From contig MU623385.1 in the NCBI GenBank assembly GCA_025201765.1, positions 124,001-188,000 of the forward strand: a stretch of DNA of 64,000 nucleotides. The letters are read 5' to 3'. The notes beneath the pieces are model-generated. The model was not told the DNA's origin and made no database searches. It saw only the letters and a list, made by a program, of their open reading frames with translations. The translations under genes and the position numbers were made by a program. Source of the DNA: Daldinia sp. FL1419. Lineage: Eukaryota > Ascomycota > Sordariomycetes > Xylariales > Hypoxylaceae. Shown in pieces: positions 11,512 to 24,200 of this stretch; position 1 is the first letter of the stretch, and every line of letters begins with the position of its first letter.

Positions 11512-11654
11512 TGTTGGAATATGTGTGGTTGGTATATAAGGATATAATATACCTTACATCCATAATTTTATATATTGTAAATATACCCATCTATTCTTTA
11601 AAAGAAACTTGACAATATAAGTAATTTACCTTATACATGCGTTCTATTTCAACA
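11512..11654 (+). repeat. Right LTR of the Copia element (143 bp)
   Basis: Starts TGTTGGAATATG and ends CTATTTCAACA, so it retains the TG...CA termini. It has the same length as the left LTR. Differences between the two are transitions in both directions, showing each copy was mutated separately after insertion. It is followed directly by ATGCC. Confidence 0.95.
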
Positions 11655-11659
11655 ATGCC
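11655..11659 (+). repeat. Target site duplication ATGCC, right copy
   Basis: ATGCC immediately follows the CAACA end of the right LTR and matches the left copy at 3971-3975. Confidence 0.93.
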
Positions 11660-12116
11660 GGTCAGGTCGTCGGCGTATACGGTTATATCGCTGATAGGGT
11701 GCGCGCGGTATATCCCACGCGATTACGGCTTCTTCGAGCGGTTCCCGGCGGCGCCGGACGTTCTCCAGATACTCGCTACGTGGGTTGGGATATTCTTGTG
11801 GTTGTTCGCCTTCTGGCTGTTTGCGCTGGCGCTCGTGGCGAACTTGCCCCTCGTCTTCCCCGACAGACGCCTGCGGCCGCGGATGAGCTTCACGCTGTCG
11901 TGGTGGGGGTTTATATTCCCGAACGTCGGGTTTGCGATCGCCACGATCATGGTTGGCGAGGAGCTGCAGTCGGAGGGGATATTGTGGGTTGCGACCGCCA
12001 TGACGGTATTGCTGTTTGCGACGTGGTTGATGGATTTGGTGCTGCATATGAAAGCGTTGGCTTCGGGCCAGATTATGTGGCCGGGACAGGATGAGGACGT
12101 TGTCAAGGTTTCGTAG
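11660..12116 (+). pseudogene. 3' part of the interrupted TDT-family transporter
   Basis: This resumes the reading frame left at 3975 and carries the last four hydrophobic segments of a ten-span TDT transporter, including VLQILATWVGIFLWLFAFWL and the family-typical SFTLSWWGFIFPNVGFAIA, ending GQDEDVVKVS and a stop. No stop codon or frameshift has arisen in either half and base use is normal, so RIP has not visibly spread from the element. An ATG inside the duplicated ATGCC could start a short peptide, but that would lack more than half of the transporter. Confidence 0.9.
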
Positions 12117-15100
12117 GGCTGGGTATTTGATGTTTGCTTGGGTCTACGTATATGCCTACATCGTGTCTACACTAGCATGATGGGTTCGGAAAAGGGGTTT
12201 TCTACGCATCTCAGTCCATTATTGCCGCCATAGAAACTAGGAGATGTTTGATATCCGCTATTCTGCGGACTAGATATAAAAATTAAATATCTCAGAATCC
12301 AACACCAACTCAACCATTCATACGTTAGTAGATAATATACTTCAACCAGCATACTATGATTAGGTACGCACTTCGACTCGATCGGTATTAACTACCATCA
12401 TTTACAATAGGTGCCATGGGTTATCGTGTAATCGTAGAAGAACGCACACTACCGCCAGTACGCACAAATACACGCAATATAAAACGTAGCGCCTTGCGAA
12501 TCGCTGCGTAGTCTTGGTGTTTTGGGGTCCTCAGGATGTGATTTGATTTGGTCTTTTAAGGAGTTGTTGATATACAGGAAAGATGTGGATTTTAATATCT
12601 CCGAGTATCTTTATATGGACTGGCTTTGTGTATCCACACATGTTTTCGTGCAAGGTGAATTACCGATCGAATATTTAAACGTCTCGGTACGAGGGACATT
12701 GAATACAAAGCACCACACAAAGGCAATATGGCCTCTGGCGAAGACCCGCGAGCTTTACTAAGAGGCAAGTACAATAGATTATAGGCCCCTGTGGCTAATC
12801 CCGGGGCGTAGTAATGAGGTTATAGCGAAATAAGCCATCCCTCTGCCCTGTAGGTCGACCCCCGGTATGAAAGTCGGTTACCCACACCTAGCAGTCGCTT
12901 TTATAGGGTGACGCTAGAAGCAGAAAAGGGGTAAGATGCATAGACGGGAAGTAGAGAGCCCTTATGTAGCGCGAAACCCTAGTTCTGTATCCCGTACCTT
13001 GAGTTATGAGATGATTGATCCAATCTAGACCAAGAAATAGCTCCAGCATTCAGATTCGACCTCGTATTTCTTTCGGCGGATTCCCCCTCTCTTGGTATAG
13101 GGTGAAATCATGTAGTGATATATTTGGGTTATCGCCACTATTAACAGCATTTCGGCGTGGTACTCGAAATTCTCGCGTCTGGGACGGTGGACACGAACGA
13201 GAGCAGCGACCGCAGCCGGATAAATTTAGATGAGACGGAAACACAAGCCCGTATAAGAGAGCGAGGTGGCGTACCCAAGATGAATCTTTCGACATATAAC
13301 AAGACCTCCGGGGTTTGTATTGTTCATGGCCTAGTGCTACTTAGGACACATCAGGATCACGGTACGGACGCGGCGTCGTCATTCTTCTTTTGGCGTCAAC
13401 GCCACTCTGGCAGTATAGCCTAGAGACTGCCATCTTCAAAGGAGCATCCATAAGGCGTAAAATAGACCATATATATCCGAAGGCTAGGTGGATGTCGATT
13501 GGGGGCACCGATCCTATTCTCCTTGACTTACGGAGTTGTTGTTGCCAGTTAAATTAAAAAATATTATTATTAGGGTGATAAGATTTTGAACTTAGATCTT
13601 GGTAAACGATGGGATACTACCCGTAGGGTGATTATTCGCCGATGGAGACTAGTACACGCAATAGGAGGGCGCGGTAGACGTAGTCACATTATTCTATCTT
13701 GTGCAATTATTGGTACAACATGTAGAGGAGGAGAGGAGCCTTCCTCATCCAGCTGCATAGGGCTCGTACTATAGAACTTTTGTAAGAAGACTATCGTATG
13801 CTCACGTTTTCTAGAACATTAGAATAAGCAATACGTTAGATAGATAGGTAGGTAGGTAATCAAGTCAAGAAGCTCTCCTAAACTTTACTCATGAGTTTTC
13901 TCATGGTAGCTTCACGACACTGCTTAGAAGCAGTCGCGTTCTTCCGGGGATTAAATGCGTTAAATGTTATTGACGTGAGCCGAGGGATCTGGTCTTGTAC
14001 TAGAGGTAGCGTATGATACTCTCCGCTCTATAGCTAAACCAGGAAAGGGGCTATAAGGAGTATGCCCTCTCTGCTATGACAGAAGTTCAGAAGAACCAGA
14101 ATTGGTGGAATCTTGCTCTGTCACCTAGAATCTGACGTTCAAGCCGTGCATTATCTCCATATGATCGATGATGTATCTTCTTGTATCAAATAGTCGATTC
14201 TCGACCAACTGTTCAGGTGGCTGCTGATATCGTTATAGTCTATAAAACGGCTAGTGTGTTCTAGCAAGGCATACAATGTGCCGAAACGCGTGCCAGATTT
14301 CTTCGGGAAGCGACCGCTAGACACCTAGTGGCTTTCTCTTGAGTTTCTGGATATCTTATAGGACGAGCCCATTGTTATATATGTAGGGGCCTTGTAGTCC
14401 GTAATTAGAGTTCATCACGTAACAACGAAGTTTCTTCCTGCTTCGTAAACCGGGTAGGTATCTTGCCACTTACGGGTGAGATTCCAGGTTTTGGATAGCG
14501 ATCAAGATTTAGCGTTAACTGGATAATAGACCCCAAGGAGAAATAGTATGTGTAGATAGTTCTGATATATAGATACCTATATAAAGATGGGATAGCGTAG
14601 ATTTGGATGATGGGATGGGTTATAGTGATCAAAAGATGGAGGATGAGCCTGTCTTTATACACCTTCCTAAGCGTGGAGAGATACTGATAAAGTCACAGGA
14701 GGGGAGTTTGTTCATCAGCAAGTCTTTCTGGACAACTTGGATGCCATATAAACACTCCTCTCAATTATTTACCAGGTATTTCAAGTAATTACGTCCTGGA
14801 CTCTCCGAAGACAAGAAAATATGGCGGTGAGCACTATTATAGGTACGGCAGCAACCCACCCAAAAAGACAATGCAACATAAACAGTCTAGAATATCAGTT
14901 ATTATGCATATGGAGTCTCACGGGCGTCTACCTTGACATGACGCTGATTTCATGTCTAGCAAGCAAGAGCCTCGATGCAGGAAATGCCCACGGCTGCTTT
15001 AGCTCATGATAGTCTTTCAGGTTGACACGATCTTGCATTGGGCTGGCCTATAGCGCAGAGAGTTACACGACATAAAGCTGCCTTTAAGTATTTGAATAAC

Positions 15101-15265
15101 TAGCCCAAGGTCTGATACTTTCTTTTACGTTTCCAGCAAAGGACAAAAGGGGTTAGATTTATTACCCGAGACTAAAGCAACGAAGAACGCGTGCTTCATA
15201 ATACGATAATGATATTATAACTATCTCATAACTGCTAATAGTATTAATCCAATAAGACTAGTTAC

Positions 15266-15277
15266 CTACCTAGGTAG
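15266..15277. repeat. CTACCTAGGTAG palindrome
   Basis: Perfect 12-bp palindrome, one of many TAGG/CCTA-based dyads in the intergenic DNA of this window. Other clear examples lie near 19439-19455, 27935-27959, 29891-29906, 40763-40822, 45165-45182, 49840-49853, 52419-52430, 55894-55901 and 63985-64000. Confidence 0.8.
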
Positions 15278-18200
15278 ATAGTAAAAGTGTTTGCCTTGTC
15301 CTATGACTTGCGTTTATTTAGGACAGTTGGAAATGACGGCCAGCCGGCAAGCTGCCGAATATACTACATGTTATGTAGTTGGTGATCATATCATCTAATC
15401 CTACGATATTGATAGGCCGAGATTTCTATGTTTGTATATTTGATTAGAACCTAATAGCATGTTTTGCCACCTTGAGACAGATACCTTGGCGATGCGGAAA
15501 GATTCCGTAGATGTAGTTTGATCAACTTCATTCCACTGTCTTGAAATATCGACATATACCGTCATGCATGGTTTACATGAAAATAAATCATTCCCAAAGT
15601 ACTTTCTACTATGTCTGAAACATGCCGTCTCATCATATTCGATCATGAGGTTATAGTTAAGTCGACGTCGTTGAATAGGATCACTGCGATTGGTTACACA
15701 GCGCACATCTCACTTGAAGGGGTGGAGATTGCAAGGGTCCTTTTCCTAGGTGTCTTGACGCGTACGAATCTGTGAACTTTCTTCTTCCTTCTACGGAAGA
15801 CGCCGCGGAGAAAAGAAAAGGCTTCAGATTGACGGGTAGCTACATGGGCTTTTTTAAGTCTAAGACTTTGTTCTGCCTATTTGGTCCTCATGCTCCGGAG
15901 GATTTTTTTACGGTTGACCATTCTCTCGGTAGTTCCGTTTGACTGGAAAGCCCTGGTAGATCTAGATCGTGGAGGGGTCGTTTCGAACCCGGCGCGCATA
16001 CATGTTGTGCTAACACGATGCATCACAAGACTCAAATATTTCTTCCCTAGGAACAAACTATCGCAGTCATGATATAGTCATTCATATCTCAGACACCCCG
16101 TAGCCTGGCAATCAGATCAGTTGGACCGATTCCTCTGGATACATACATTACAAAGAGGCACGGTTGGTTGGCAATAAACTACAAATCAACTTTGGCTCAC
16201 CAGGAAGGATTCGTGCAACGGTCCGTGATGGAGTATGCATGTATGAGGCACCTTTTGTTTGCCAATCAAACGCTTTACCTCTAGGTAGCTTCTCGTGTCT
16301 ATCAATTCCGAAGTAGCTCGGAAAGACAAGACGTCTATAGGTGGTATGTACCTAGTTCCAGTTACCTATCCATCAGTGTGATCCATCAGTGTGATCGTCA
16401 CGACTCCCGAAATATCTTCGGTCATAGGGCTACGGAAGACCTAGGAAAGTCAGTTTCACCGAGGGAAAATCAGTCAAGAGTGTCGCGGGGCAATTTAGTG
16501 TAAATGGCGCTCGACCGTTGGAACCTGGAATTTCGAACCGTTGACTTATTCCGATCCCCACAATGTCCCACAGACTTGTCCAGCTTGTTTGGATTCTCGG
16601 GTTCATAGATCTCTGGTTGCGCGACAGCGTCGGCTGATTTTCCATGCCATCGTGGTGCCAGTGCCGATGCGCAACGTCACGCCCGCTCTTCTCTAAGCGT
16701 TCAGAAGTATAGAGATGCCGTGGAATGGCGCGCTGCTGTGTCCCCCGAAAGGGCTCGGTTATCTGCCTGAAGGACTGGATCATGACCCAAGTGGATGGAT
16801 GGATCTCTTTTGGAGATATGAGTAATGATGCACACATACTGTGTAGATGATGACGACGATGATGCCCATCACCTGTCTGCAGTTGAGGATTGCTCGAGCT
16901 TATGCAGGAAGCTTAGCCGAGCAAACATTATCATGCTTGATTAATAACAGGTCCAGATCACATCCAACTTCCAAGAAGAATTTGCTCCGAGGACGTGATT
17001 CCCATTCATCATTTAGACCCTTGGACAGGGTGAACCCTGCTAAGGCTTGCTAAGGCCCGCCCTGTTTTGTTCGCCCCGTGCTCTAACTTCTAGCTGTCTC
17101 GGGTAGGTCCCGCGGTTTAGGTGAAAGTCTAGAGCAAATCCACAGGGAGACCAGAGTCCAAAACATCGCCTGGCTGCTTCTTAGTCGCGGTGCAGGTAAT
17201 GTACATAGCTACGGCATGGTCCAATTGTTAGTGAATACGCATATGCAGCATCGGATATCTCATAGGCTACTCAGCAAGTTGATCTTTCGATGTTAGCTCC
17301 GGGGACGATGGAAGATTCACACATCTGTACCCAAAGGTGATGAGTCTTGGGTAGGGTAGGGAGTAACCTCGTGGGGGGTTGTCGAGTGTGGGATTTACAT
17401 AGCAGGGGCTTAAGAGTCGGGATTTGGTAGCATGAGTTGCAATTTTGTAGTATTCCGAGTGGGACAAGGTCCTTTCACAGCCCGGCTCGTCACTGTCGCA
17501 GCGCACAAGATTAAAGGGCTCGAAGAAATCAACGCAGACCGACGGAAGCGGTAATTATTTCGCGAACACAGACCGACTCTTGAAAAGCAGTATCATTTCT
17601 TGGCAAGTCTCTGCAGCAAAATCCTGTATTTCAGTGTCTTCTAGCAGGTTTGAGGCTTGATACGACTTTGCTACAGGAGACTCGTGATCTCGTGGGAAGG
17701 GAGGGGGGTCATGGACATGGACTTGCTTCGTGCTAAGACCGAGTCGAATTTCCCCCTCCTTGTCTAGTTCCGACTTATGTACGGCTTAAGATATTTTCGG
17801 CGATAGGATATCAATATGCAGACTTCCACGCTTGAATCCGCGCTTGAGTGTTTAGGTCGAATCGACGAGTATCGTCGACTGACAGGTTCGAGACCGGCGG
17901 GCTGATCTTCCACGCCTATTACTTGATAAGTAAGGTCGGGAGTTGTACAGCACGTGGAATGAGTTCCCCACGGTACTAGGTTAGTGTATGTATGCTTTAC
18001 TAACTTTGCCGTCTTTGGATTAACTCGAGGATGGGCTAGGCCTACTACATATGTGTTGATACCTAGGGTTTATCTGTCTTGATGATTTCTACTCGTTACC
18101 AAACATTTTCGAACAGGGCTCGTAGCAATTTTAATTGACTTGCTTATTGGAAGTGTAATAACCCTCCTTATTCTATCGAGATCAAGGGATAAACACGACG

Positions 18201-18365
18201 CATGACGAACTCATTACATAGATGGGCCGAGCTGAACCAAGTCAACCAAGTCAACTAAGGTATAGTCAAAGGACCTAAAGAGACACTACTGCGCGAAATT
18301 TCACGAGAGCAACATTATTCCTGCCGACGCACATCGGTGGCAAGGGAACTGGATTGCTCTCTTTT

Positions 18366-18398
18366 GCGAGAATTGCGAGAATTGCGAGAATTGCGAGA
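18366..18398 (+). repeat. Tandem repeat, GCGAGAATT x 3.7
   Basis: Three exact 9-bp units followed by a partial fourth (GCGAGA). Non-coding. Confidence 0.9.
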
Positions 18399-20510
18399 CT
18401 GATGAGGATCAACCATGCACGTTTGTATATCGATTACTACGTTATATGGACTCCTCTAACCTACACTCCTTAGGATTCTTGGTTGACGGTACATCGACAG
18501 AGAGATTATGTACGATACTAATCCTACGCCTCTATCAAATCGCTCTAGGTTAATACGTTCTCCCTCTTGGATCCCCCTTTTCTCTTAACGAATTAAACAG
18601 TCCGCATTACGTGCGTTCCAAAATGGTGTCAAATTGGATTCATTTTTTTTGCTCTTTAGTGCTCACGAGGGACGAGGCGCAAAAAAAGCAAAAAGCCAAA
18701 AAAATAAAAAGTAGAAAAACCAACAAGACAGTATGATGACATGTGCGTGGTTGACAGTTAGCTGAGTCCTTTAATACATTTTATATATCCCTTACTTACG
18801 ATGGTTCATATCTGTATAAGAATAGTTAATACAAGTTAAACATATTGCGCGTGATAATATATTAATAGTAATTACGTCGTTTGTTTACGTTGGACTTGCC
18901 CCTGGCATAGATAATATCTGCCCATCTATGTAAAATAGGTAGAACGTCACGACCAAAACGGCTACGAATCACGGATCTGGGGTCAAGTCCAAGCCTGTAG
19001 GTCCCATCGGCTCATCACGAACATTGCGAGCCTAACCTGTTCCTAACGCGTTCCTGGAGTAACTAATTAATGATGTATGTACGGCATCGTGCTGGATACT
19101 TGGATCGGTGGTCCAATTATACGTAGGTGATCCGCGTTCCATGTCTTAGGTCTTGTACACTAGGTACGTAGCAATATACGGATTGCGACTTTTCGATTCC
19201 AACTTTGTAAAAAATAATAGAATAACTCCAAATCGATATTGACTACTGTCCTAAACATGCCATACATCTTCCGACTTTTGAGGTCGTCGGTTTGGGTTGG
19301 ACCCGAAGGCATTAACTCTTTGTCGCATCTACATTGAAAGAGGCCATGGCGAGTTGCAAGTCTTCTCTACATTGTACGTATGTAGTAGAAGTAGACTTGC
19401 ATGAAACGACTACCTAAATAATATAGCCAATACCTAACATAGGTACCTAGGTAAGTGCGCACCAGGAAGGCGGGAAATGATGTCAATCCTCCGTAAATGG
19501 CTAGATACCTAACATCTAAGTATACCTACTAGGTATACCTGCGTAAGTAAGTTACTTGTATTTACCTGCAGTTAGTAGGTATTTACATTTTAGCCAGTGT
19601 TTAATTTTCCCCGCGACATTGTCTCATTTTCTACATACCTGGTTAAAGTACCTAAACTTAGGTAGTTCATTTTTTGATTTACGCTGCCCCTCCAACGTCA
19701 TTTGTAAGATATGGAGAGATATGAGCATGAACTTGTCTAATAAGTGAGAGAGGATCGATGGTCTAGACCAGTACATAGCATCTTTTTACTGGATTCGGTT
19801 TCGCCCGACTGTGGAACCGCATCGTTAGTATTGAAGGAAGGAAGGAAAAGAAAAAAAAAAAAAAGAAAAGAGAGAGAGAGAGATCAGATGGACGGGCCAA
19901 TGCAAGCGGGAGGCAACGTGCTGGATGCTGCATGACCTAACTTACAACATTGTAGCATTGTAGCATTATCATAATAGATGCCCCTTCCTGCAGAATCGGT
20001 GCCGAGTACTGGATATATGTCCTTCGGATATAATTCTAGTATGATGCATAGAGAAAAATGTGACATTACTGAAGCTAGGGTGCTGTTTTTATTTCCCATC
20101 TTAATTGTTCTCAAATTCATATCACGTAGTTACATATAGCAACAAGAAACGACGAAGACAAAAGATATATCATTTGGTATGTGATGGAATTTGATTAAAA
20201 AAAAGAAAAAAAGGACGACGCTAGAAGTCTTACGGAACGAACCCCGTCTCGAGTCTTTTTTTTTCTTTTTTCTTTGGCTTTCATGTGTAGATTGCTTATT
20301 GAGCTGGAAGCATCTGTGCTACGCACCTGTAAGTTTCTCTTATTACAGGGCTAACAGTAAATTGCAGTTGACCTGTGCGTGACGATTGGACGAATGGGAC
20401 CATCTTTTAAGGCAGTCCCTTGTGTCCACTTCCCTGCTTAGGGCCTGGGCTTCTTGGGTCGGCATCTGAGGCCAGTGCATGCTCTAGCATGCTCACCTTC
20501 AATTTTACAG

Positions 20511-20550
20511 GGCATCCGCAGGCATCCGTAGGCATTAGCAGGCATTAGTT
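20511..20550 (+). repeat. Tandem repeat, four 10-bp GGCAT-N5 units
   Basis: GGCATCCGCA, GGCATCCGTA, GGCATTAGCA and GGCATTAGTT follow one another. The first five bases are invariant and the rest drifts. Non-coding, about 0.7 kb before the RasGEF gene. Confidence 0.9.
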
Positions 20551-21276
20551 GCAGCCATAACTGCCTGACCAATCCAAAGGTAAGAGCAACCAGCTCTACG
20601 GCGAGCAATCGGTTCCTTAAACCTTGTAAACCCTGCAAGCCCTTGTAAGTGACCACATGTACATTCTCAGCGTTTTAGCGTATGCATTGTACAATACATT
20701 CGCTATCTTGCCCGGTACGTACCTCTTGCTAAGGAAAGCCCCAAAATGGTCTGAATGTCAAATGTCTCCAATCTAAGTGCCAATCTAAAAAGTGTGTCCC
20801 CAAGTTTCCCAAAAAGATACTTCTGCCATCCGCCCCCCGGTAAACTCTCTCTCTTCCATTCACCATTCAACTGTCACGCCGTTGTCCAACCGGACCACAC
20901 CCAATTGACTTTCGTCGCATTCACTACTATGTACTCACAAAGGGGTTAGTATTGAGACGTCGCGACATTTGGGTCTTGGGCCATTGGCAACCGGCGTGCT
21001 CGATAGACACCTTCCAGCAGCTTTGCAATAACCTAGAGAAAAAAAAATCCGATCGCTCACAAATACGAACCTACCAAGAGACACGAGAAACAAAGGTCTA
21101 GATAATGGTCGGAGCGTGTGCGCGAAGCACCTTTTAACACTTTATAATATCCGAAGCTTACGGCCGACTCTAAGTAATTTCCTCAGGGAACGACCTTGAA
21201 TCTTTGACTTTCAATGCATCTATCCGCCGCCGTCGTTGGGTTTAGCAGGCATACATCTGCTGCGCTGTAGAGAGAG

Positions 21277-24200
21277 ATGGAGGTAGATCCTCAAGCTTTG
21301 CGTCCGCCGTTACGGTCGCGCTCAAACATCAGTCTCTTCCAATCTTCCAAAACCGACTCGTCCAAAACCCCAAAGTTACCCAAGGCCGCAACCCGAAACT
21401 CAAAATTTAGAAAGTCGCCGCTAGGCCAAAGTGGCAAGGTCGGAAGTTCTAAAGTGCGCACACCCGGTATCACTAATTCAAAACCGCTAGTGCCGGCAGG
21501 CGAGAGACGATCGGGAGGTCAAGACGGACACAAAGCGAAACGGGAAACCGACGGCGACAAGTGGAATATAACACCGGATGGAGGCTCAGCTGGTCGAGAG
21601 GGAAGACATTTTACTGTAGCCAACGTGGGTAATGGAGGCAAAATATTTTTAAGGTATGTAAAGCTTACATGTTTAAACGACGGTGTTATTCTAATTATTA
21701 AAACTCAAATAGGCCTTCCATACGACCGGCAAACCAGAGATACCCACAGCCTAATTTCATATTCCCGGCTACACCACCAAGTACGGCTGGTTTGGATACT
21801 TTGATCCAGAAGAAGAAAACGCCCGAGGAGAATAGCGAGCTACTTAGCGGTCAATGGACTCCTACGCCGATGACCGATTCCCCGTCGCCGGGAGTCGCAA
21901 AGAAGAAGGCTTATTTCGATTTGAAGGCGCCGAAGAACCGAAGTCGACGCGCCATGTCCGATTCGACTATTCATGGTGCGAATATTGCCCAGGAGGGCGA
22001 GGCAGGTGTCTTCAAGGTAATCATATCAAAACCACGAGATGAGTCGAGATCGAAAACCGCCGAAGATTTAGGTCGAGATCAGGGTTCGCTTCTCCAGGTT
22101 TCTATCCCTTCGTGGAAGCTAGGCACGCCGCGATTTACTTTGAGAGGTACGCCTCTTATCCGGGGCTCGTCCTATGCCCCAACTGAAGAGTTTCGTTCGA
22201 GCAATACGTCATTCTTCCGGCCATCCGCCCGTGACCTAAATTCGCTCCACCCTGATTCCATAGATAGCTTACGCCAAAGGGCGAGCTCTACGCCTCACAT
22301 CCACCTGCCTTCGCCAGGCTTACTTAGTCCTTCCACTATCACCGCACCACGGTACCCTCATCCTCCAGTTCGCTCGACATATCTCTCTACGCACGCAGTC
22401 ATCGAGCCTTCTATGTTTGACTCGCTTACTTTCAAACCAACTTGTGACGACCGTTCCATTGTCCGCTATTCGTCCACTACAGGTGCCGTAACAGCTGCTA
22501 CGCCCCCACGACTAGTCGCCGAAATCACATCTCCCAGTTTTCTTGACTATGAGCTAATATCGGACTTCTTTCTCACATTCCGTGCGTTTATCGACACTAA
22601 GGACCTACTTCGGATGCTAGTTTCCAGGCTTCGATGGGCAGTGTCCCGAGACGATGAGATAGGAATGGTAGTCAGAGTGAGAACCTTTGTTGCTATGAGG
22701 CATTGGATCTTAAATTACTTCGTCGACGACTTTGTCGTGGACTACGACCTTCGCGTAATGTTTTGCAACCTCATAAACGACTTTGTTGAAGAGCTTTCCC
22801 AAGACAAGAAGGGAAGAAAGGTCCAGTTAAAGATCCTCGCCGAGCTAAAGAAATGCTGGAGGCGAGTATGTACCCAATTCTGGGATGGCCCAGAATTTGA
22901 GTCATTCTTAGGTCCCGACATTCCCATTGCACCAGGTGGGATTGCTGGCCATCGGGATCCGAGTTTGGACCCCAGTTTCTGGGAGTCCGACTCGGAGGAC
23001 CCGCCCCAAATATTAAATGGCCCTCCGGCGGAGAATGATTTGCAATTTGAGAGTAGCGCTTACACAGAGGTTTCCACGGCGGGCCACATAGATTCGATCC
23101 TGCTCGGTGGAGTACGTCCAGACACGCCAGAAGAGGAGCACCCCACTGTGCTACAAAGGAGACAGACATCACCGATCAGTATTGCGAGTCTTGATGTGGT
23201 ATCCTGTTCATTCCCGACTAAGGCATTCCGGATGGCCGACCCGAATTCAAGCTCTCCCCTTGCCGCGCATCCCGTTGATCCTAGCTCAATTTATACCAAT
23301 GCGGATCCTGTTGCCCCTACTCCACGTGCTCTGATGGGAAAGCGTGTAAGACCTCACACTTCTCATAGACGTAACAACAGTCTTACAGATTCACTTCGAG
23401 AGCACGGCTCATATACCGAAAAGGTGCTTTACAAAAATACAGAGTTTTTACTTACTGTTCCATATGCCGGTAGCCTTGTTCGTGGGAATGTCTTACCTCC
23501 TACCCAAGCTTTTGTCGAGGTGGATCCTCCAAGTCCGCGGGGAGCAGCACGCCAAACCACTATATTCCAGCCTCACCCGACCGAGGGAGAAAAGCCGAAA
23601 GGTTCAGGGTCGGCGATGTCAGGTCAAGGAATGAGAAAGTTGATCGGCGGTGTTCGGAGGGCGTTAAGTATGCGGGGCCAAGGAGCTTTACTCCCTCACG
23701 GGAATTACATTGACATCGCGCCTATTGGACCTAGGGGTGCTACGACAAACAGACTTCCTGGGACAGCAGTCGTACCACAGGCCCGGGCGCCCCGCCCAAA
23801 TGGTTCTAGTACGCCCGTGCGTATTGACGTCCTTGGTGCTACAATTGCTGAGGACTTTAAGAAAGCTGTGCGGGAAGATGCTATTGTTGAAGAGGCGACT
23901 GACGATGGTAATGTTGGCGACGCTAGCGACCCCATTGAATATTCCCCGGCCCATTTGGACTCTTCATTTGAACTCAAGCGCACGAGCGATGGTGCAATTA
24001 CGGCGGGAAGCAAGTCTATCCTTATTGTAGATGGAACCTTACCTGGGGACTACCCCCCTCCTTTGCCTAGCGCTTTGACGGCCTGGAATCCCTCTGTGGA
24101 AGCTTTTGCAGAAAGTATGATGAGGGCCGGCGGTGCTGATTTAACGCCACCAACTACTCCGCCTGGCCATGCGGCACATGGCGGTACGCCGAGGAGATCT

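Larger units (their letters stand above)
3976..11654 (+). mobile_element. RIP-degraded Ty1/Copia LTR retrotransposon inserted in the TDT transporter gene
   Basis: The element is 7679 bp. It is bounded by two 143-bp LTRs that start TGTTGG and, in the better preserved right copy, end CAACA, with an ATGCC target duplication outside. A primer-binding site follows the left LTR. Reading through stop codons on the + strand gives pol relics in Copia order: protease/pre-integrase (about 7780-8110), integrase (about 8380-8850), reverse transcriptase (about 9780-10310), then RNase H (from about 10390). Most of the element is extremely A/T rich with TAA/TAG in every frame, as expected for RIP, and LTR differences are all transitions. 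It is longer than typical fungal Copia elements of about 5-6 kb, partly because of an unmutated island at about 5770-7190. It lies in the same orientation as the host gene. Confidence 0.95.
12117..21276. other. 9.2-kb gene-free region
   Basis: No supportable gene on either strand. Open frames are short (at most 135 codons, 16430-16837 on the minus strand) and none shows a recognisable domain, splice-joined extension or signal peptide. Composition is near genome average, unlike the adjacent element, so this is not RIP-type sequence. It holds several short tandem repeats and TAGG/CCTA palindromes (annotated separately), an A-rich stretch with short runs at 18679-18718, and an A/G-rich tract at about 19842-19884. 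It may contain old gene relics decayed beyond recognition. Confidence 0.5.

Noticed and set aside
3975..11660. The element as a long, still spliced intron of the transporter gene
   Set aside because: LTR ends and an exact target duplication define it as an insertion. There are no GT..AG ends at the junctions, and 7.7 kb is far beyond fungal intron size.
15975..16000. Second tRNA-like TTTCGAACCC motif
   Set aside because: No box A at the right distance and no cloverleaf.
16430..16837. 135-codon minus-strand open frame as a gene
   Set aside because: No recognisable domain, no splice-joined extension and no hydrophobic or signal pattern; expected by chance in a 9-kb non-coding region.
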